Below the pieces are notes generated by a model. That model ran no database searches. It was not told the origin of the DNA and saw only the letters and a list, made by a program, of their open reading frames with translations. Made by a program: the position numbers and the translations under genes. From Arthrobacter sp. D5-1 (GTDB lineage Bacteria; Actinomycetota; Actinomycetes; Actinomycetales; Micrococcaceae), in assembly GCF_017357425.1 (NCBI RefSeq), contig NZ_CP014571.1:2604001-2668000 (forward strand): a DNA stretch of 64,000 nt, read 5' to 3'. This document shows positions 21,323 to 32,837 of this stretch, in pieces. Each line of letters starts with the position of its first letter. The stretch's first letter is position 1.

Positions 21323-22545
21323 TACTTCTTGTCCTCAGTCTTGGATTCGGTGGAGTTTTCGTCTGTGGCCTTGGACTTGGTGCCGGCCATGAGGTCGATG
21401 AAGCGGTCGAAGAGGTAGGCGGCATCATGCGGACCAGCGGCAGCTTCGGGGTGGTACTGAACCGAGAAGGCGGGGATGTCGAGGCAGGCGAGTCCTTCAA
21501 CGACGTCGTCGTTCAACGAAACGTGGCTGACTTCAACCCGTCCGTAACGCTCTTCAGGCGCCACGGTGGAACCGTTCAGCGGGGCGTCAACGGCAAAGCC
21601 GTGGTTCTGCGAGGTGATTTCCACCTTGCCGGTGCGGCGGTCCATGACGGGCTGGTTGATGCCGCGGTGGCCGTAGCGGAGCTTGTACGTGCCAAACCCA
21701 AGGGCACGGCCCAGGATCTGGTTGCCGAAGCAGATGCCGAAGTACGGCAGCTTCTCGTCCAGGACTGAACGCAGCAGGGAGACCTGGTGGTCCGCCGTGG
21801 CGGGGTCGCCGGGACCGTTGGACATAAAGAAGCCGTCAGGGTTGACTGCGTTGACGTCCTCCAGCGTGGAGGTGGCCGGCAGCACGTGGACGCGGACACC
21901 GCGCTCTGCGAAACGCACGGGCGTCATGGCCTTGATGCCGAGGTCGACGGCGGCGATGGAGAACCGCGGTTCGCCTTCCCAACCGTGGTCCTTGGGCTCA
22001 ACGACATAGGCCTCATCGATGGAGACTTCCTCCGCCAGGGCTGCGCCTTCCATGGGAGCGCTGGCAAGCACGGCGTCCAACAGTTCCTTGTCGGTGGCCT
22101 GGGCAGCCTCGCCGGAGAAGATGCCTGCGCGCATGGTTTTGTGCTCGCGGAGGTGGCGGGTGATGGCACGGGTGTCTACGCCCTGGATGCCAACGATGCC
22201 CTGTTCCACCAGTTCGTCATCGAGGCTTCGTTCCGAACGCCAGTTGGAGGGACGGCGTGCGGCGTCGCGTACGACGTAGCCTGCCACCCAGATCCGGCGG
22301 GACTCAGCGTCTTCGCTGTTGACGCCGGTGTTACCGATGTGCGGCGCAGTCTGGACTACCAGCTGGCGCGCGTAGGAGGGATCCGTGATGGTCTCCTGGT
22401 AACCGGTCATGCCGGTGGCGAACACCGCTTCACCGAGCGCAGTTCCCTGCGCGCCGTAGCTGCGGCCGCGGAAGATGCGGCCGTCTTCGAGCACCAGCAC
22501 TGCTGCTGAGGGGGCGGGTGTGGTGGCTGCTTTACTATCCGTCAC
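21322..22545 (-). CDS. carA: Carbamoyl-phosphate synthase small subunit
   Basis: Glutaminase subunit of 407 residues that supplies ammonia to CarB. The N-terminal CarA domain has [15 protein letters not shown] and [10 protein letters not shown]. The class I glutamine amidotransferase domain has the nucleophile Cys in YFGICFGNQ and the His-Glu pair in [11 protein letters not shown] 22545 is chosen because GGAAAG lies just upstream; the ORF start eight codons earlier overlaps the preceding gene more than is usual here. The C-terminal tail is Lys/Glu-rich and probably disordered. Confidence 0.96.
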   Translation of the reverse strand: MTDSKAATTPAPSAAVLVLEDGRIFRGRSYGAQGTALGEAVFATGMTGYQETITDPSYARQLVVQTAPHIGNTGVNSEDAESRRIWVAGYVVRDAARRPSNWRSERSLDDELVEQGIVGIQGVDTRAITRHLREHKTMRAGIFSGEAAQATDKELLDAVLASAPMEGAALAEEVSIDEAYVVEPKDHGWEGEPRFSIAAVDLGIKAMTPVRFAERGVRVHVLPATSTLEDVNAVNPDGFFMSNGPGDPATADHQVSLLRSVLDEKLPYFGICFGNQILGRALGFGTYKLRYGHRGINQPVMDRRTGKVEITSQNHGFAVDAPLNGSTVAPEERYGRVEVSHVSLNDDVVEGLACLDIPAFSVQYHPEAAAGPHDAAYLFDRFIDLMAGTKSKATDENSTESKTEDKK

Positions 22546-22549
22546 TTTA

Positions 22550-23071
22550 TTACTTTCCACTATCGGCATCTGCCTGAGGGGCTGCGGAGATCAATTCCTG
22601 GAGGGCTTCGAGGAGGAGCTGCTTGTCGGCTGCGTGCCTGGACCGGAATCCGGTATCCAGTTCCCGGCCACCGAGTTTCCAGCTGATGACCAGGAGCCCG
22701 TCTTTTTCGACGAACTTCCCTGCCATGCCGCTGGACTCACGGCTGTCGGCCAGTGCGGAGCGGGGGATGAAGACCGGGGCGGCACCGGAGCGGTCGAACA
22801 GCACGCCTTCGGCGTGGATGCTCAGTTCCGCGTTGGTCCGGATACCCAGGCCCTGAACCGCGATCCGGTCCAGCCAGTCGCCCGCCGTGGTGGTGGCAAC
22901 GTACTGGCCATCTGCGACGACGGTGGCCGGCGTCAGCTGCTCCGGCACCGCTGGTAGGCGTTCGACGTCGGCTTGTCGCCGCAGCCTGTTACGCCACCCC
23001 AGCCAGATCATCGCCAGGACGACGACGATCAACGGCACCGTGATGAGCACGGTCAGTGTCTGGTTATCCAT
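22550..23071 (-). CDS. Conserved membrane protein with PH-like domain in pyr operon
   Basis: A 173-residue protein with one N-terminal membrane span (about residues 7-24, [20 protein letters not shown]), a basic stop-transfer stretch (WRNRLRRQ), and a soluble domain of alternating strands ([10 protein letters not shown]..., [19 protein letters not shown]) resembling PH-like folds. No catalytic motif is seen. The ATG overlaps the pyrC stop by one base, and carA starts immediately after its stop, so it is translationally embedded in the pyrimidine operon. Such a gene is usual between pyrC and carA in Actinobacteria, but I know of no established function. Confidence 0.8.
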   Translation of the reverse strand: MDNQTLTVLITVPLIVVVLAMIWLGWRNRLRRQADVERLPAVPEQLTPATVVADGQYVATTTAGDWLDRIAVQGLGIRTNAELSIHAEGVLFDRSGAAPVFIPRSALADSRESSGMAGKFVEKDGLLVISWKLGGRELDTGFRSRHAADKQLLLEALQELISAAPQADADSGK

Positions 23072-24399
23072 TAATTGCTGCTGACTTCCGGGTACCGGTA
23101 CGGCGTGTTGAGCCGGCCGTCGAGGACCGTGGGATGGCCTTTGAAGAAGGTTGCCACAACGGATCCGGGCAGCTCCTTGCCCTTGAACGGTGAATTGCGG
23201 CCCATGGTTGCCATTTTATGGGGGTCAACGGTCCATCGCGCAGCCGGGTCCACCAGGATGACGTTGGCCGGTTCGCCAACCTCCAGCGGACGGCCCTGGT
23301 CAGCGACACGGCCGATGACCGCCGGAGTGAAGGACGTCACCCTGGCGAAGTCGGCCCAGGACATCAGGCCAGTCTCGATCATGGTCTCCTGGACCACCGA
23401 CAGAGCTGTCTCCAGTCCGGTCATGCCCATTGCGGCCTGGGCCCACTCACATTCCTTATGTTCGCTGGGGTGCGGTGCGTGGTCGGTGCCCACGACGTCG
23501 ATGGTGCCGTCTGCCAGGCCTTCACGCAAAGCTTGCACGTCAGCATCGGTACGCAACGGCGGATTGACTTTGTAGACGGGGTCATAGCTGCGGACCAGTT
23601 CATCAGTGAGGAGCAGGTGGTGCGGCGTGACCTCGGCCGTGACGTTGATCCCCCGGGCCTTGGCCCAGCGCACGATTTCCACGGATCCAGCGGTGGAGAC
23701 GTGGCAGACGTGGAGGCGGGACCCAACATGCTGGGCCAGCAGGACATCCCGGGCGATGATGCTTTCTTCGGCAACAGCCGGCCACCCGGTCAGTCCGAGG
23801 ACCGCTGAGACAGTGCCTTCGTTCATTTGTGCCCCGGCGGTAAGGCGCGGTTCCTGCGCGTGCTGGGCCACCACGCCGTCGAACGCTTTCACGTACTCCA
23901 GGGCGCGACGCATCAGGACGGGATCATGGACGCAGATACCGTCGTCGGAGAACATGCGCACCTGGGCACGGGAATCGGCCATGGCCCCCAGCTCGGCGAG
24001 CTGTTCGCCGGCCAGACCCACAGTGACTGCTCCTACGGGACGCACGTCCACCCAACCCGACGCGCGGCCCAGGCTGTGAACCTGCTCCACCACGCCCGCA
24101 GTGTCAGCCACCGGGTTGCTGTTGGCCATCGCGTGGACGGCCGTGAAACCGCCCAAGGCAGCGGCACGGGTACCGGTTTCGACCGTTTCGGCGTCTTCGC
24201 GGCCGGGTTCGCGCAAGTGGGTGTGCACGTCAACCATGCCGGGCAGGGCGATGAGGCCTGCGGCGTCAATCACCGTAGCGCCGTCAGCGGCGAGGCCCTG
24301 GCCGCGCGCTTCGATGACGCCATTGCGGATCAGCAGGTCTTCAGCTTCGCCACCGAGGATGGCGGCCCCACGAAGCAGGTAGGTATTCTCGGCCATCAT
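23071..24399 (-). CDS. pyrC: Dihydroorotase
   Basis: Zinc amidohydrolase that cyclises carbamoyl-aspartate to dihydroorotate. The 442-residue length and motifs fit class I dihydroorotases: the HxH metal ligands in [11 protein letters not shown], the histidine of [11 protein letters not shown], and the catalytic Asp in GTDHAPH. Two adjacent ATG codons are available. The first, at 24399, overlaps the pyrB stop (ATGA) and has AAGGAG upstream. It lies between pyrB and the PH-like membrane gene. Confidence 0.97.
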   Translation of the reverse strand: MMAENTYLLRGAAILGGEAEDLLIRNGVIEARGQGLAADGATVIDAAGLIALPGMVDVHTHLREPGREDAETVETGTRAAALGGFTAVHAMANSNPVADTAGVVEQVHSLGRASGWVDVRPVGAVTVGLAGEQLAELGAMADSRAQVRMFSDDGICVHDPVLMRRALEYVKAFDGVVAQHAQEPRLTAGAQMNEGTVSAVLGLTGWPAVAEESIIARDVLLAQHVGSRLHVCHVSTAGSVEIVRWAKARGINVTAEVTPHHLLLTDELVRSYDPVYKVNPPLRTDADVQALREGLADGTIDVVGTDHAPHPSEHKECEWAQAAMGMTGLETALSVVQETMIETGLMSWADFARVTSFTPAVIGRVADQGRPLEVGEPANVILVDPAARWTVDPHKMATMGRNSPFKGKELPGSVVATFFKGHPTVLDGRLNTPYRYPEVSSN

Positions 24400-25403
24400 T
24401 TGGTCTCCTTGCTGGACTGGCTTAAGGTGTGGGCGGCTTCGCGGGAGTCTCCGGAGAGCAGCAGGTAGAGGGCGGCCATGCGGACCGAAACACCGTTGCG
24501 CACCTGGGCAAGCACGGTGGAGCGCGGCGAATCCGCGGCGGCGGAGGATATTTCCAAGCCCCGGTTCATGGGACCGGGGTGCATGATGATGGTGTCTTTC
24601 ATGCCGAGGTCATCCAGAGCACGGAGCCTGGCGTCGTCGAAACCCCAGCGACGCGAGTACTCCCGGGTTGAGGGGAAGAACGACGCGTTCATACGCTCAC
24701 CCTGGACGCGCAGCATCATCATGGCGTCAATGCCGGCTTCGAGCGTCTCGTCCAGGTTGTAACTGACTTTGCAAGGCCAGTGCTCCACGCCGATGGGCAG
24801 CAGGGTCGGTGGCGCCACCAAGGTGACTTCAGCGCCGAGGGTCTTCAACAACCAGACGTTGGACCGGGCAACGCGGGAGTGCAGGACATCGCCGGCGATC
24901 GCTACCCGCATGCCCTTAAGGTCAGCACCGGTGGATTCGCTGCCGTTGACCTTGGACCAGTGCCGGCGCATGGTGAACGCATCCAGGAGCGCCTGCGTCG
25001 GATGCTCGTGGGTGCCGTCGCCGGCATTGATAACGGCGGCGTCAATCCAGTCTGTCGCGGCAAGCCGGTGCGGGGCCCCGGATGCCCAGTGACGGATGAC
25101 CACGGCGTCTGCGCCCATGGCGGCCAGGGTCTGTGCCGTGTCCTTGAGGGACTCCCCCTTGGACACCGAGGATCCCTTGGCGGCGAAGTTGATGACGTCG
25201 GCAGAGAGTCGCTTTGCGGCAGCCTCGAAGGAGATGCGGGTGCGGGTTGAGTCTTCGAAGAAGAGGTTCACCACTGTCCGGCCGCGCAACGCGGGCAGCT
25301 TTTTCACTTCACGCTCACCAACGGCGGACATCTCTTCTGCCGTGTCAAGGATTCGGATGGCGTCGAAAGCACTCAGGTTCTCGGTGGAAAGGAGGTGCTT
25401 CAC
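24396..25403 (-). CDS. pyrB: Aspartate carbamoyltransferase catalytic subunit
   Basis: Condenses carbamoyl phosphate with aspartate in pyrimidine synthesis. The 335-residue enzyme has the carbamoyl-phosphate motif STRTR (residues 52-56), HPTQALLD and HPGPMNRG. No pyrI regulatory subunit is encoded nearby, as usual in Gram-positives. The GTG start overlaps the pyrR stop by 4 bases and follows AAAGGAGGTGCTTC, a strong ribosome-binding site. Confidence 0.97.
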   Translation of the reverse strand: MKHLLSTENLSAFDAIRILDTAEEMSAVGEREVKKLPALRGRTVVNLFFEDSTRTRISFEAAAKRLSADVINFAAKGSSVSKGESLKDTAQTLAAMGADAVVIRHWASGAPHRLAATDWIDAAVINAGDGTHEHPTQALLDAFTMRRHWSKVNGSESTGADLKGMRVAIAGDVLHSRVARSNVWLLKTLGAEVTLVAPPTLLPIGVEHWPCKVSYNLDETLEAGIDAMMMLRVQGERMNASFFPSTREYSRRWGFDDARLRALDDLGMKDTIIMHPGPMNRGLEISSAAADSPRSTVLAQVRNGVSVRMAALYLLLSGDSREAAHTLSQSSKETK

Positions 25404-25984
25404 TTGCCGGCCTCGATAACTACCTCGTTGACGGGCACACCGTCCACGGAGTCGATTTCCTCGAGGTGGACACGGACCTTTTCAGAAGAGGAAGTAGGCA
25501 GGTTCTTGCCCACGTGGTCCGCGCGGATGGGCAGTTCCCGGTGGCCCCGGTCCACCAGAACGGCCAAGCGGACAATCCGGGGGCGGCCAAGGTCCACCAG
25601 CGCGTCCAGTGCAGCACGGATGGTACGGCCCGAGTACAGGACGTCGTCGATCAGGACAACCACTTTGTTGTCGATCCCTGACAACGGCAGGCGTGTGTGG
25701 CGCGGGGGCCGGGTGGGCTGATGGGAGAGATCGTCACGGAACATGGTGACATCCAATTGGCCGACAATCGTTTCAGCGTTGACCGAGGGGTCCGCAGCTG
25801 CGATCTTTTGGGCGAGCCGTACGGCCAACGGATAGCCGCGGCTGGGAATGCCCAGCAGGACCAGGTCCTGGGAGCCTTTATTGGCTTCGAGGATCTCATG
25901 GGCGATACGAGTGAGCGCACGGTCAATGTCCGCCTGGTTAAGAACAACCCGCGACGGCACGTGCGCTGAAGTGACTTCAGTCAT
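25400..25984 (-). CDS. pyrR: PyrR pyrimidine regulator / uracil phosphoribosyltransferase
   Basis: First gene of the pyr operon, 194 residues. PyrR is an RNA-binding attenuation or translation regulator that senses UMP/UTP and has residual uracil phosphoribosyltransferase activity. The PRPP-binding motif [21 protein letters not shown] and the PyrR-type segments [10 protein letters not shown] and [11 protein letters not shown] are present. ATG 25984 is chosen because GGGGAGA lies 8 bases before it; the ORF is open further upstream through the leader. A candidate PyrR-binding hairpin occupies 26000-26015, overlapping the approach to the ribosome-binding site. Confidence 0.96.
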   Translation of the reverse strand: MTEVTSAHVPSRVVLNQADIDRALTRIAHEILEANKGSQDLVLLGIPSRGYPLAVRLAQKIAAADPSVNAETIVGQLDVTMFRDDLSHQPTRPPRHTRLPLSGIDNKVVVLIDDVLYSGRTIRAALDALVDLGRPRIVRLAVLVDRGHRELPIRADHVGKNLPTSSSEKVRVHLEEIDSVDGVPVNEVVIEAGK

Positions 25985-25990
25985 CGCTCG

Positions 25991-26020
25991 TCTCCCCTTT
26001 CCCCGCCTCACGGGACGGAA
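25991..26020 (-). promoter_or_regulatory. Candidate PyrR-binding RNA hairpin in pyrR leader
   Basis: The minus-strand RNA UCCCGUGAGGCGGGGA (26015 to 26000) forms a short stem with a GUGAGG-containing loop, like the conserved loop of PyrR-binding RNAs. AAAGGGGAGA, the ribosome-binding site of pyrR, follows directly. In Mycobacterium PyrR acts by blocking translation at such a site. A TTGAAA (26041-26046) and TAATTC (26018-26023) pair 17 bases apart looks like a promoter, but it would start transcription inside the hairpin. The true transcript start is therefore unresolved. Confidence 0.5.
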
Positions 26021-26094
26021 TTAAAAAAGGAATATTTGCTTTTCAAAACTACCACAGGGGCCCTTCGCCACCGCACCGCCCGACCAACCCAAGC

Positions 26095-26110
26095 GTGAGT
26101 TTAAGCTCAC
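26095..26110. promoter_or_regulatory. Palindrome in pyrR / PrsW divergent region
   Basis: GTGAGTTTAAGCTCAC is a 16-base inverted repeat with a single non-matching position pair. It lies 30 bases before the ATG of the PrsW-type gene and about 110 bases upstream of pyrR. It could be an operator for either gene. No known regulator motif is recognised. Confidence 0.3.
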
Positions 26111-26139
26111 ACTGCGTGCCGTGGAATAGGCTCTTGCCC

Positions 26140-27390
26140 ATGACCATGAACCACCACGGCCAACCCGGCGGACAACCCTATCCGCGACCCTATCTGGAAC
26201 CTGGCGCCAACCCCACGTGGATCGGACGGGTACAGCCGGGAAACTATCAACCGGCTCCAGGGAATCCAGCCTCACTCCCCCGGCAAACCTGGGCCACACC
26301 ACAGGCTCCGCGCACCCGCCGATCGCTGGGCACACTCCCCTTGGTCATTGTTGGTGGGGTCCTTGCCCTTGCCAGCCTGATGCTGGTGCTGCCGTTCCTG
26401 CTGGGCAACACCGGGGTGACAGGCTTCGTGATCGGCTTTATTGCTTCGTTGATTCCGTTGTCCGTGGTGCTGCTGACGGTACGACTCATCGATCGCTGGG
26501 AGCCGGAACCAAAAAGGCTGCTGTGGTTCGCCTTCACCTGGGGTGCCGCAGTGTCCATCGCCGGGACGCTGCTCATCCAGCCCCTCTTTGCCCTGGCCGC
26601 ACCCACCAGCAGCGAAGAAGCTTTCACCTACTTCATGGCAACGGTCCAAGCACCCATCGTCGAGGAATTCACCAAGTCGCTCGGATTGCTGGTCTTGATC
26701 CTGGCCGCCCGGAAGTACTTTGACGGACCCGTGGATGGGGTGGTGTTCGCCTTCACCATTGCCGCCGGCTTCGCCTTCACTGAGAACATCCTCTACTTTG
26801 GACGCGAAATTGCCTCCTCCACCGATCCCGGGACGGACTTGGTCCGTATCTTCATCCTCCGCGGCGTCATGTCACCCTTCGCCCACGCTCTGTTCACCGG
26901 CACCACCGGCCTGATCATGGGCTTTGCTGCGCGGAGGTGGCACAGCGGCTATGCCGTACTGGGATTCTTCATTGGGTTACTGCCCGCGATGTTCCTCCAC
27001 AACCGTTGGAACAGCATGGGTCAGAACTTCCTGGCGGAGTACTTCGTGGTCCAGGTCCCCATCTTCCTGGTGGCAGCAGTGGGCATCATCCTGCTTCGGG
27101 TCGCTGAAGGAAAACTCACGCGCCAACGCCTCCTGGAGTATGCCCGGGCCGGTTGGTTCACTCCGGCCGAGGTGGAGATGCTTGCCACCTCGCGCGGCAG
27201 GCGCCAGGCGGTGCGCTGGGCATCCACGCGCGGCCGTGGAAACCAGATGAAGGCCTTCATCAAGGGAGCCACTGCTTTGGCGTTCACCAGGCAGCGGATA
27301 CTCAGCGGGCGGGACGTCCACGTTCACCAGCAAGACGAGTTGGAGCATCTGCGCAACATCCCCGGCCTGCGGGCAGCAGTTCTCCAATAA
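26140..27390 (+). CDS. PrsW-family intramembrane metalloprotease
   Basis: A 416-residue polytopic membrane protein of the PrsW/CPBP-like group. A Pro/Gln-rich cytoplasmic N terminus (residues 1-60) precedes about eight hydrophobic spans. Family motifs are visible: APIVEEFTKSLGLL (EExxK), AGFAFTENILYFG, and FAHALFTGTTGLIMG with the conserved His. In Bacillus PrsW performs site-1 cleavage of an anti-sigma factor; here the substrate is unknown, and no sigma/anti-sigma pair is adjacent. ATG 26140 is used; a second ATG lies two codons later. It is divergent from pyrR and converges on nusB across a bidirectional terminator. Confidence 0.87.
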   Translation: MTMNHHGQPGGQPYPRPYLEPGANPTWIGRVQPGNYQPAPGNPASLPRQTWATPQAPRTRRSLGTLPLVIVGGVLALASLMLVLPFLLGNTGVTGFVIGFIASLIPLSVVLLTVRLIDRWEPEPKRLLWFAFTWGAAVSIAGTLLIQPLFALAAPTSSEEAFTYFMATVQAPIVEEFTKSLGLLVLILAARKYFDGPVDGVVFAFTIAAGFAFTENILYFGREIASSTDPGTDLVRIFILRGVMSPFAHALFTGTTGLIMGFAARRWHSGYAVLGFFIGLLPAMFLHNRWNSMGQNFLAEYFVVQVPIFLVAAVGIILLRVAEGKLTRQRLLEYARAGWFTPAEVEMLATSRGRRQAVRWASTRGRGNQMKAFIKGATALAFTRQRILSGRDVHVHQQDELEHLRNIPGLRAAVLQ

Positions 27391-27395
27391 CGGGA

Positions 27396-27436
27396 AAAGG
27401 ACCCGCTCCCACAGTTTCCTGTGAAGCGGGTCCTTT
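27396..27436. terminator. Bidirectional terminator between PrsW gene and nusB
   Basis: AAAGGACCCGCT (27396-27407) pairs perfectly over 12 bp with AGCGGGTCCTTT (27425-27436), and an inner ACAG/CTGT pairing extends the hairpin. A and T runs at its base serve both strands. It lies between the convergent stop codons at 27390 and 27458. Confidence 0.85.
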
Positions 27437-27457
27437 GAATTCAGGCCAGGCGTGTAC

Positions 27458-27868
27458 TTAAGCGAGAAGTGATGGCTTCAGCTTCTGGAGCCGGCCGAGG
27501 AGTCCATTGATGAACGCCGGGGACTCGTCCGTGGACATCGTCTTGGCAAGGGCCACGGCTTCGCTGACAGCTACACCATCCGGAACCTCGTCATTGTAGA
27601 GAAGTTCCCACGCGCCGATCCGCAGAATGATCCGGTCCACGGACGGCATCCGTTCCAGCGTCCAGCCCTGGGCATACGTCTCCAGGAACTCATCGATGGT
27701 TGCCTGCATGGAGACAACACCCTCGACGATTTCCACCGTGTAAGGGTTGATGACCAGGTCAGTCTTCTCCCGGCGCGCCGTCATGGCGTCGAATGCCGGG
27801 ACGGAGCGCTGCTCCGCCTCGAAAAGTACTTCAAGAGCCCTGCTACGGGCTTTACCGCGTGCGCTCAC
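27458..27868 (-). CDS. nusB: Transcription antitermination factor NusB
   Basis: A 136-residue all-helical protein that with NusE (S10) binds boxA RNA in rRNA leaders and promotes antitermination. Recognisable segments are MSARGKARSRALEVLFEAEQRS at the N terminus and DRIILRIGAWELLY with VAVSEAVALAKT in the C-terminal half. The GTG start overlaps the efp stop by one base. efp-nusB is the usual actinobacterial order at the end of the shikimate region. Confidence 0.96.
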   Translation of the reverse strand: MSARGKARSRALEVLFEAEQRSVPAFDAMTARREKTDLVINPYTVEIVEGVVSMQATIDEFLETYAQGWTLERMPSVDRIILRIGAWELLYNDEVPDGVAVSEAVALAKTMSTDESPAFINGLLGRLQKLKPSLLA

Positions 27869-28431
27869 TAGTCGTTGACCCGGCCCAAGTAGCTGCCATC
27901 GCGGGTGTCGACCTTGACTTTGGTGCCCTGCTCGACGAACAGCGGAACCTGGATCTCGTAGCCGGTTTCAACGGTGGCCGGCTTGGTGCCTGCCGAAGAG
28001 CGGTCACCCTGGAGGCCCGGCTCCGTGTAGGTGATTTCGAGGACAACGCTCGGGGGCAGTTCAATGTACAGCGGGGTGCCCTCATGGATGGCAATGTTGA
28101 CCATCTGGTTTTCAAGCATGAAGTTGGTGGCGTCGCCAACCGTTGCACCGGAGACGGTGATCTGGTCGTAGTCCTGGGTATCCATGAAAACGAAGTCTTC
28201 GCCATCCTGGTACAGGTACTGGTAATCACGGCGGTCAACCGTGGCGGTTTCGATCTTCAGACCGGCGTTGAAGGTCTTGTCGACCACCTTGCCGGACATG
28301 ACGTTGCGCATCTTGGTGCGGACAAAGGCGCCACCCTTGCCAGGCTTGACGTGCTGGAACTCGATAATGTTCCAGAGCTGGCCCTCGAGCTTCAGTACGG
28401 TCCCGTTCTTGATGTCGTTTGTGGTTGCCAC
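27868..28431 (-). CDS. efp: Elongation factor P
   Basis: Translation factor of 187 residues that relieves ribosome stalling at polyproline runs. It has three beta-barrel domains. The loop that reaches the peptidyl-transferase centre reads [11 protein letters not shown] with Lys32 at its tip, the position modified in some bacteria; no modification enzyme gene is in this window. The signature [20 protein letters not shown] is in the C-terminal domain. Start GTG 28431 has a purine-rich AGAGGAT a few bases upstream. Confidence 0.97.
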   Translation of the reverse strand: MATTNDIKNGTVLKLEGQLWNIIEFQHVKPGKGGAFVRTKMRNVMSGKVVDKTFNAGLKIETATVDRRDYQYLYQDGEDFVFMDTQDYDQITVSGATVGDATNFMLENQMVNIAIHEGTPLYIELPPSVVLEITYTEPGLQGDRSSAGTKPATVETGYEIQVPLFVEQGTKVKVDTRDGSYLGRVND

Positions 28432-28584
28432 TCGTATCCTCTGGTTATCGCACTGGTTCTAGCTGCCAGCTATCTATGCCAAGCAGGCGTACCAATCGGC
28501 CCGCCAGCGCGTATTTATCAAAAATCCAAGAACCATTCTACCGGCAAATACGCCGGGGGCTTGCGGGGCGTGTTTCCGCGTGCG

Positions 28585-30756
<2,172 letters not shown>

Positions 30757-30757
<1 letters not shown>

Positions 30758-31956
30758 TACCGGCCGACCGAGTCCAGGGTGGCCGGTATGTTGCCGAGGT
30801 AGCTTTGCAGGTTGCGGCGGGTTTCGGCTACGGAGTCGCCGCCGAACTTCTCGGCGACGGCCTCGGCCAGGACCAGTGCAACCATTGCTTCGGCGACTAC
30901 ACCGGCCGCGGGCACTGCACAGACGTCTGAACGCTGGTGATGGGCCTTGGCGGGTTCACCTGTGCTGACATCGATGGTGCGCAGGGCACGGGGAACGGTA
31001 GCAATCGGCTTCATGGCTGCACGCACGCGCAAAACCTCGCCGATGCTCATGCCGCCCTCAATACCGCCGGCGCGGTTGGTCTGCCGAACAATTTTCCCGT
31101 CAGCATCCTTCACGATTTCATCGTGGGCAGCGGAACCACGGCGCGCAGCAGTAAGGAAGCCGTCTCCGACCTCCACTCCCTTGATGGCCTGGATGCCCAT
31201 CAGCGCAGCAGCCAGGCGGGAGTCAAGGCGGCGGTCCCAGTGCACGTAGCTGCCCAGTCCCGGCGGAAGTCCGTATGCCAGGACCTCAACGACACCGCCG
31301 AGGGTTTCGCCTTCCTTATGGGCGGCGTCCACTTCAGCGACCATGGCGTCGGAGGTCTGACGGTCAAAGCAGCGCAGGGGGTCCGCGTCGAGCGCCAGGA
31401 CATCCTGGGGCAGCGGCAAGGGGCGGCCCTCGGGAACAGTCACGCTGGCGATGGAAACAGTGTGGCTCACCAATTCCACGCCCAGCTGCTTAAGGAACTG
31501 TGCGGCAACGGTGCCAAGGGCCACGCGGGTGGCGGTTTCCCTGGCGCTGGCGCGTTCAAGCACGGGACGGGCTTCGTCGAAGCCGTATTTCTGCATGCCC
31601 GTGAAATCTGCATGCCCTGGACGCGGCCGCGTCAGGGGTGCGTTGCGGGCTTGATCGGCAAGGATCCCGGGATCTACGGGGTCAGCAGACATGATCTGCT
31701 CCCACTTGGGCCACTCGGTGTTGCCCACTTGGATGGCTACGGGGCCGCCCTGCGTCAGGCCATGACGAACGCCACCCATGATGGTGACCTCGTCTTGCTC
31801 GAACTTCATGCGGGCACCACGTCCATAGCCCAGGCGGCGACGCGCCAGGGCATCACGGATCTGCGCGCTGGTGAGTTCAACACCGGCGGGCACGCCTTCA
31901 ACAATTCCGATCAGGGCCGGACCATGGGATTCACCGGCAGTCAACCAACGCAACAT
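30757..31956 (-). CDS. aroC: Chorismate synthase
   Basis: FMN-dependent last step of the shikimate pathway, 399 residues. All signatures are present: [17 protein letters not shown] at the N terminus, [31 protein letters not shown], and a C-terminal [19 protein letters not shown] 31956 is chosen because AGGA lies about 8 bases upstream and homology begins there; the ORF is open 63 bases further up. It follows aroE with a 26-base gap. Confidence 0.98.
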
Positions 31957-31982
31957 ATAACCAATCCTGCCATGTAAGGCTT

Positions 31983-32837
31983 CTAGAACACTCGCCGGGG
32001 AAGCCCGACTGAGTCGCACATCACATCTATGACGGCGGCATCCACGTCACAGCCGCTGAAGCGCCTGATCTGCTCGGCCGCTTGGTACATCAGCATCTCA
32101 AGGCCCGGGACTACGGCGCCTCCGTGACCATGCCACACCTCAGCAAGGCGGCTGGGCCAGGGATCGTAGGCAACGTCCAGCAGCACACCGGCCCCTGTTC
32201 CCGGCAACGCCGCCAACTCATCCGCCAAGGAATCGGCGGCACGCGGCGGGAATGTGGAGATCACCAGGTCGGTGCCCGCCACAGCGGTGGCTGCTTCAGT
32301 CAACGGTCTGACACGGAGGGAAATTCCGACGGCGGCTGCAGCGGCTTCCGCCTCACCGGCACGCCCTGCATCACGGACGAAGACATCCACGTGGCTGCCA
32401 CCAAGTTCCTTGACAGCCGCAACGGCCGCAGCGGAGGTACCGCCGCCACCCAGGATGGCCGCGTGGGGCGTGGAAGCAACCCCGGCATACCGGACCGCCT
32501 CAACGATCCCGGCGACATCGGTGTTGTATCCAACGCGTCGCACCGCTCCGCCGTCGTGTTCAAAGACCACGGTGTTGATGACTCCCAACTGGGCGCCCGC
32601 GCCGCGGACCTCGTCAACCTCCTTGACCATGGCCGACTTCAACGGCATGGTCACTGAGAGCCCGCACCAGGAGTCATCGCCGAAGAGTGAGCCCATGAAC
32701 GCTGGAAGGCCGTCCACGGTGACATCGATTGCGGAGTATTCAATGTCAACGCCCAGTTTGGCGTAGGCAGCAGTATGCAGGGCCGGTGACTTCGAATGCG
32801 AGATCGGATGCCCCAGGACTGCGGCACGACGACTCAC
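31983..32837 (-). CDS. aroE: Shikimate dehydrogenase
   Basis: NADPH-dependent reduction of 3-dehydroshikimate, 284 residues. The substrate-binding [13 protein letters not shown] is at the N terminus, the catalytic Lys lies in [10 protein letters not shown], and NTDVAG and the nucleotide-binding [10 protein letters not shown] follow. The chosen GTG 32837 overlaps the mltG stop by 4 bases (GTGA), matching the coupling seen throughout this operon; two further GTG codons lie 6 and 30 bases upstream. C-terminal [12 protein letters not shown] is also typical. Confidence 0.96.
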   Translation of the reverse strand: MSRRAAVLGHPISHSKSPALHTAAYAKLGVDIEYSAIDVTVDGLPAFMGSLFGDDSWCGLSVTMPLKSAMVKEVDEVRGAGAQLGVINTVVFEHDGGAVRRVGYNTDVAGIVEAVRYAGVASTPHAAILGGGGTSAAAVAAVKELGGSHVDVFVRDAGRAGEAEAAAAAVGISLRVRPLTEAATAVAGTDLVISTFPPRAADSLADELAALPGTGAGVLLDVAYDPWPSRLAEVWHGHGGAVVPGLEMLMYQAAEQIRRFSGCDVDAAVIDVMCDSVGLPRRVF

